A DNA stretch of 9,169 nucleotides from Spirochaetota bacterium (GTDB lineage Bacteria; Spirochaetota; JAGLSM01), in contig JAGLSM010000054.1 of NCBI GenBank assembly GCA_023135745.1, positions 1 through 9,169 on the forward strand. Reading direction: 5' to 3'. Shown in pieces: positions 5,841-9,169 of this stretch. The position numbers and the translations under genes are program-made. Each line of letters starts with the position of its first letter. The stretch's first letter is position 1. The notes under the pieces were generated by a model that worked only from the letters and a program-made list of their open reading frames with translations, did not search any database and was not told the DNA's origin.

Positions 5841-5887
5841 GACGAGCAATTTATCCCGATCCAATAGATCGGGATAAATTGCTCGTC
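5841..5887. repeat. Perfect 21-bp intergenic inverted repeat
   Basis: Arms 5841-5861 (starting GACGAGCAATTTATCCCG) and 5867-5887 are exact reverse complements around the 5-base spacer CAATA. A second outer pair, CAGTAA (5832-5837) with TTACTG (5897-5902), brackets it. It starts 25 bp after the DUF4382 stop. No T-run follows on either strand, so it is not a typical intrinsic terminator and looks more like a REP- or MITE-like repeat unit. It could still act as an mRNA 3' stabiliser. Copy number cannot be seen here. Confidence 0.75.
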
Positions 5888-5922
5888 CTGGTAAACTTAC
5901 TGTTATGGTTCGGATAAAAATA

Positions 5923-5958
5923 AAAAGACACCTTCTTTTAAAAAGGAAGGTGTCTTTT
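5923..5958. terminator. Bidirectional intrinsic terminator between convergent genes
   Basis: AAAAGACACCTTC (5923-5935) and GAAGGTGTCTTTT (5946-5958) form a 13-bp stem, which can be lengthened by weak T-A pairs toward the loop. The run of A on the left arm and T on the right arm gives a U-tract in both directions. It can therefore end transcription of the plus-strand DUF4382 gene and the minus-strand vWA gene. Confidence 0.87.
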
Positions 5959-5980
5959 AAAAATTAGTGTTCTAATTTTT
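5959..5980. repeat. Hairpin overlapping the vWA gene stop codon
   Basis: AAAAATTAG (5959-5967) and CTAATTTTT (5972-5980) are perfect 9-bp arms around TGTT. It directly abuts the terminator at 5923-5958 and includes two bases of the vWA stop codon (5979-5981). It is AT-rich and weak by itself. It may help termination or simply reflect base composition. Confidence 0.45.
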
Positions 5981-7649
5981 ATTTCCCAAGCAGCTGACTC
6001 ATCTTGACAAGCCGCAAGAATTCATAACGGTAACCTTCCTTGTCTTTACCAATTGATTTCTTTGCAAGCTTTAAAATACTGTTGTAATTTGAACTGCCTT
6101 TAAATTTTGAGCCTCTCAAAACCATTCCATACTGAGCAACAGCCGCGGAAAAGCGGAAGTTATTAGATGTTCTATTTAATGAAACAAGCTTATCATTTAC
6201 CGGACTAACCATTAAAATACTCTTGTTCTCTTTTGGTTTTTTATATCTTAATTTAACAGTCATTAGTTCCCTGTTTTTATAAGCATTTTTAGTTACCTTA
6301 GTAGTCTGGTATTTAAGAGCATCAACATTACCTGAGTCAATCTTAACACCTACAGGAACTATCTCATACAGAGCAGTTACTGTGTGACCCGCGCCAAGTT
6401 CACCGGCATCTTTTTTATCATTGTTAAAATCCTTCTTTTTGAGCATCCTGTTTTCATACCCTACAAGTCTGTATGCCTTAACCTTTGCAGGATTAAATTC
6501 GACCTGTATTTTAACATCCTTTGCTATGGTGAATAATGTTCCGCCCATTTCAGTTACCAGCACTTTTTTTGCTTCAAGGAGATTGTCGATATACGCGTAG
6601 TTTCCGTTACCCTTATCAGCAAGCTTCTCGAGTCTGGAATCTTTATAGTTACCCATACCAAAACCCAAAACGGTGAGATATATACCAAGCTTACGTTTTT
6701 GTTCAATCATCCTAACCAGTGCGCCGCTGCTTGATACTCCCACATTAAAATCACCATCGGTAGCAAGGATAATTCTATTATTCCCGTTTCTCATAAAATG
6801 TTTTTTCGCTACAGAATATGCAAGTTTGATTCCTGCTCCGCCGGCTGTTGAACCTCCGGCCCTTAATCTATTAATTGCATCCAGTATCTTTCCTCTATTT
6901 CTTCCCGAGGTTGAAGGGAGAACCAGCCCTGCAGCTCCTGCATAAACAACTATGGCCACACGGTCATTTTCCCTCAGGTTTTTCACAAGAAGCTTCAAAG
7001 CCGATTTAAGAAGAGGAAGCTTGTTTCTGGAAAACATTGACCCGGACACATCAAGAAGAAAAACAAGATTACTCGGAGGAAGTTTATCCATATTCATTTT
7101 TTTACCGTGCAGTCCAATATGAACCAGCTTATGCTTTGGTTTCCATGGGCATCTTGAAACTTCAGTTGTGACTGAAAACGGATGCCTGCCTTCCGGTTGT
7201 TTATAATCGTAAGAAAAGTAGTTAATCATCTCTTCTATCCTGACCGCATCTTTTGGAGGCAATTTACCGGATTTTACAAACCTTCTGACATTAGCGTAGG
7301 AAGCAGTATCAACATCAATGGAAAATGTTGAAAGCGGATTTTTCGCAGCATTCATGAATTCATTTTCATAAACCCTGTCATACTCTTCTGTATTATGGCG
7401 AATTCTATAAGAAGAATCACTATAACCCAGTGGAGCGCCGCTTCTCCTGCCATACAGCATTTTAACTTTGGGACTTGAGTAGTAAAAATCAAGTTTGGAT
7501 TCTGATTTTGTTCTGCTTTCCCCATCAACAGTCTTTATGCGTCCTTTGTTATTCTGAATCACTAAATCCTTGTTTCCGCAATTAATAAAAAACTGTGAAG
7601 TTAAAAGCATAAAGCTTAAAATAATGCCTATACTTGTGTTTGCTTTCAT
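5979..7649 (-). CDS. YfbK-type von Willebrand factor A domain lipoprotein
   Basis: A 556-aa predicted lipoprotein. The signal peptide ends FINC, with cysteine 24; Asn at -1 and Phe at -3 make a relaxed lipobox. After a linker, about residues 98-175 match the vWA N-terminal domain of YfbK-like proteins (NPLSTFSIDVDTASYANVRR, RIEEMINYFSYDY). The vWA domain covers about 193-375 with an intact MIDAS metal site: DVSGSM (D200, S202, S204), T268 in GGSTAGG, and D298 in ATDGD. The rest (about 380-556) is the C-terminal beta-rich region typical of this family (DUF3520-like). Such domains bind protein partners through a divalent metal; the partner is unknown. A frame extends to an ATG at 7676, but ATG 7649 has AAGGAG six bases upstream and starts the signal peptide (MKANTSIG), so it is preferred. 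Confidence 0.9.
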   Translation of the reverse strand: MKANTSIGIILSFMLLTSQFFINCGNKDLVIQNNKGRIKTVDGESRTKSESKLDFYYSSPKVKMLYGRRSGAPLGYSDSSYRIRHNTEEYDRVYENEFMNAAKNPLSTFSIDVDTASYANVRRFVKSGKLPPKDAVRIEEMINYFSYDYKQPEGRHPFSVTTEVSRCPWKPKHKLVHIGLHGKKMNMDKLPPSNLVFLLDVSGSMFSRNKLPLLKSALKLLVKNLRENDRVAIVVYAGAAGLVLPSTSGRNRGKILDAINRLRAGGSTAGGAGIKLAYSVAKKHFMRNGNNRIILATDGDFNVGVSSSGALVRMIEQKRKLGIYLTVLGFGMGNYKDSRLEKLADKGNGNYAYIDNLLEAKKVLVTEMGGTLFTIAKDVKIQVEFNPAKVKAYRLVGYENRMLKKKDFNNDKKDAGELGAGHTVTALYEIVPVGVKIDSGNVDALKYQTTKVTKNAYKNRELMTVKLRYKKPKENKSILMVSPVNDKLVSLNRTSNNFRFSAAVAQYGMVLRGSKFKGSSNYNSILKLAKKSIGKDKEGYRYEFLRLVKMSQLLGK

Positions 7650-7693
7650 TTTTTTCTCCTTTTCTTTGTTATTCATTCTTGCTATTTATAACT

Positions 7694-7735
7694 ATTGTTT
7701 TAAAATTGTTTTGTTCATTTTTTTTCAAATATATT
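7694..7735 (+). promoter_or_regulatory. Weak promoter candidate and ATTGTTTT direct repeat
   Basis: TTGTTT (7706-7711), an 18-base spacer and TATATT (7730-7735) could be the promoter of the DUF4342 gene. Transcription would start near 7742, just ahead of the ribosome-binding site at 7749-7753. ATTGTTTT occurs twice, at 7694-7701 and 7705-7712, 11 bp apart (about one helical turn), a spacing seen in tandem operators. The region is T-rich and both calls may be chance. The vWA promoter should also lie here or just beyond, but I see no good match. Confidence 0.3.
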
Positions 7736-7760
7736 TTAGAAACTTATGAAGGACGATATT

Positions 7761-8003
7761 ATGAAAAGTCAATTTGAAGTTAAAAGCGAAGATCTGATAA
7801 AAAAAATCAAGGAACTTATTAATAAAGGTAATTTAAGAAAAATCATAATTAAGAATGCACAAGGAGAAATTTACTTCACCATACCTCTTAATATCGGAAT
7901 AGCCGGACTTGTCCTTGCTCCGGTATGGGCGGCATTGGGAGCCATTGCGGCGCTGGCTTCAAATTTCACTATTGAAATTGAAAAATCAGAAAAAAAAGAA
8001 TAG
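7761..8003 (+). CDS. Small DUF4342 protein with hydrophobic C-terminal segment
   Basis: An 80-aa protein that fits the DUF4342 family. An N-terminal amphipathic part (residues 5-24, FEVKSEDLIKKIKELINKGN) is followed by the strand LRKIIIKNAQGEIYFTIPL. A glycine- and alanine-rich hydrophobic stretch (about 41-66, with IGIAGLVLAP) can span or enter the membrane, and the protein ends in a charged tail. The function of the family is not established to my knowledge. An upstream in-frame ATG exists at 7746, but ATG 7761 has AAGGA (7749-7753) seven bases before it and gives the usual family N-terminus. The stop is one base from the stop of the convergent lpd gene, and no terminator is visible between them. 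Confidence 0.82.
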   Translation: MKSQFEVKSEDLIKKIKELINKGNLRKIIIKNAQGEIYFTIPLNIGIAGLVLAPVWAALGAIAALASNFTIEIEKSEKKE

Positions 8004-8004
8004 T

Positions 8005-9169
8005 CTAAACGTGTATAGCCAGACCATCCACTGATCTCATTGCCTCCATGACTGCTTCGGATAGACTGGGATGAGCATGTGTAATTGAACCGACATCCTT
8101 TGGATCGATACCCGCGGCTCTTGCAAGAAGAATTTCATGGATTAATTCAGTCGCGTCAGCTCCAACGATATGGGCGCCAATAATTTCTCTTGTATCAGGT
8201 TTGAATAACAATTTTATCATACCATCCGATTTTTCAACCGCCACTGCTTTTCCAACACCCTTGTATGGAAAAACAATATTGTTAAAGGATATGCCCTTTT
8301 CTTTTGCCTCTCTTTCTGTATAACCAAATCGTGCTATCTGAGGCTCGCAGTATATTGCTCCGGGTATCAGGAGAGGATCAAGCTTCTTTTCAGCTGAACC
8401 ATGCCCCGCCATATGTTCAACAGCTATTTCCGCCTCTTTTGAAGCAGCATGAGCCAGAAGAGGCGACCCTGCAATGTCCCCTGCAGCATAAATAGAAGGA
8501 ACAGATGTTTTATAGTAATCACCGGTTTGAACGAATCCATTCCCTGTTTTCACCCCTGCATTTTCAAGACCAATATTTTCAATATTTGCAACCCGTCCTG
8601 CCGCTGCTAATAGTAAATCGACAGTCTCTATTGACTCTTCTCCATCAGTCTTTCTGAGAGTAATCTCAAGGTTGTCAGAATTTTTCTTTAATGATACGGC
8701 TTTTGTTGAAGCTGAAGTTTTTATACCTGTTTTTTTAAATGATCCTGAGATTACATTAACTACATCGTCATCCTCAAACGGAAGTATGCGGTCCAGCATT
8801 TCCACAACATGAACATCAACACCAAAGGCATTCATAATATATGCAGCCTCAATACCAATAGCGCCGCTGCCCATGACAAGCATTTTTTTTGGAAGTTTTT
8901 CAAGCATGAGAAAACCTGTTGAACTTAATACCATTTTTTCATCAACTTCAAAACCCGGTATCTGCCTGCTACGTGACCCTGTTGCTATTAATATATTTTT
9001 TGTACTTATCTTTCTTTCATTATCAATAGTAATCTCATTCGTCCCGCTTATTACCGCGTTACCCTTTATCAGTTCAATGTTATTTTTTTTCAGCAGGTAT
9101 TCTACTCCACGGGAAAGAATTGCCGGGGCTTTACGGGATTTTTTGAAAACCTTTGAATAATCAAAACCT
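8005..9169 (-). CDS. lpdA: Dihydrolipoyl dehydrogenase (E3), 5' end cut by window edge
   Basis: This flavoprotein reoxidises dihydrolipoamide of 2-oxoacid dehydrogenase or glycine-cleavage complexes, passing electrons to NAD. The frame is open to the right edge, giving 387 visible residues. About 80 N-terminal residues, with the FAD-binding GxGxxG and the redox-active Cys pair, are outside the window. Visible are ATGSRSRQIPG (about 62-72), the NAD-binding MGSGAIGIEAAYI (about 99-111), the second FAD motif AAGDIAGSPLLAHAA, and the dimerisation domain with the catalytic pair in HPSLSE (His about 366, Glu about 371, spacing 5 as in the family). An internal Met at 8934 is not the start, because family sequence continues upstream of it (GFEVDEK and earlier). 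Which 2-oxoacid complex it serves cannot be told. The stop is TAG, one base from the DUF4342 stop. Confidence 0.95.
   Translation of the reverse strand, partial: GFDYSKVFKKSRKAPAILSRGVEYLLKKNNIELIKGNAVISGTNEITIDNERKISTKNILIATGSRSRQIPGFEVDEKMVLSSTGFLMLEKLPKKMLVMGSGAIGIEAAYIMNAFGVDVHVVEMLDRILPFEDDDVVNVISGSFKKTGIKTSASTKAVSLKKNSDNLEITLRKTDGEESIETVDLLLAAAGRVANIENIGLENAGVKTGNGFVQTGDYYKTSVPSIYAAGDIAGSPLLAHAASKEAEIAVEHMAGHGSAEKKLDPLLIPGAIYCEPQIARFGYTEREAKEKGISFNNIVFPYKGVGKAVAVEKSDGMIKLLFKPDTREIIGAHIVGADATELIHEILLARAAGIDPKDVGSITHAHPSLSEAVMEAMRSVDGLAIHV

Noticed and set aside
6673..6945. Plus-strand open frame of 90 codons
   Set aside because: It is antisense to the vWA domain, over the conserved MIDAS region; a shadow of that gene.
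8005..8934. Lpd starting at the internal Met at 8934
   Set aside because: The frame continues upstream to the window edge with conserved Lpd sequence, so this is an internal methionine of a partial gene.
8873..9160. Plus-strand open frame of 95 codons near the right edge
   Set aside because: It is antisense to lpdA, whose frame stays open through this stretch with family-like sequence.

Overview
The window comes from an AT-rich bacterial chromosome and holds five complete protein genes, one gene cut by the right edge, and two very short leader-peptide genes. I cannot name the organism. The two lipoproteins have relaxed, spirochaete-like lipoboxes (VSAC, FINC), and there is a 7TMR-DISM sensor with a PAS domain and an RsbW-like ATPase. 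These fit a spirochaete-like or similarly deep-branching Gram-negative lineage, but that is an inference.

Left part (1-2480, minus strand): a valine/isoleucine/leucine biosynthesis operon. A strong promoter (2423-2451) reads through two consecutive short leader ORFs, each rich in Val codons and each followed by an intrinsic terminator, then into ilvB and ilvN (acetolactate synthase large and small subunits). A Shine-Dalgarno-like sequence after ilvN suggests that the operon continues past the left edge. The leader region is the most interesting part of the window. Module 1 contains every element of a classical attenuator: Val-codon run, 1:2 stem, 2:3 antiterminator, and 3:4 terminator with a GCAA tetraloop. 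A second, diverged module lies in series before ilvB. Both the enzyme subunits and the regulatory logic recall the enterobacterial ivbL-ilvB-ilvN operon.

Middle part (2533-5035): a minus-strand gene for a membrane sensor (signal peptide, 7TMR-DISM extracellular and seven-helix domains, PAS, anti-sigma-type ATPase), followed by a 382-bp region with no convincing gene. A perfect 13-bp hairpin is embedded in the sensor's reading frame.

Right part (5036-9169): a plus-strand DUF4382 lipoprotein gene converges on a minus-strand lipoprotein gene with a von Willebrand A domain (YfbK type). Between them lie three consecutive hairpins: a perfect 21-bp inverted repeat, a bidirectional terminator, and a hairpin over the stop codon. 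A small DUF4342 gene diverges from the vWA gene and meets the partial dihydrolipoamide dehydrogenase gene tail to tail, with one base between the stop codons.

Functionally, the ilv operon makes branched-chain amino acid precursors under apparent translation-coupled valine sensing. The sensor and the two lipoproteins are envelope proteins with no visible pathway link to it. Lpd belongs to central 2-oxoacid metabolism. I saw no tRNA, rRNA, CRISPR array or transposase.
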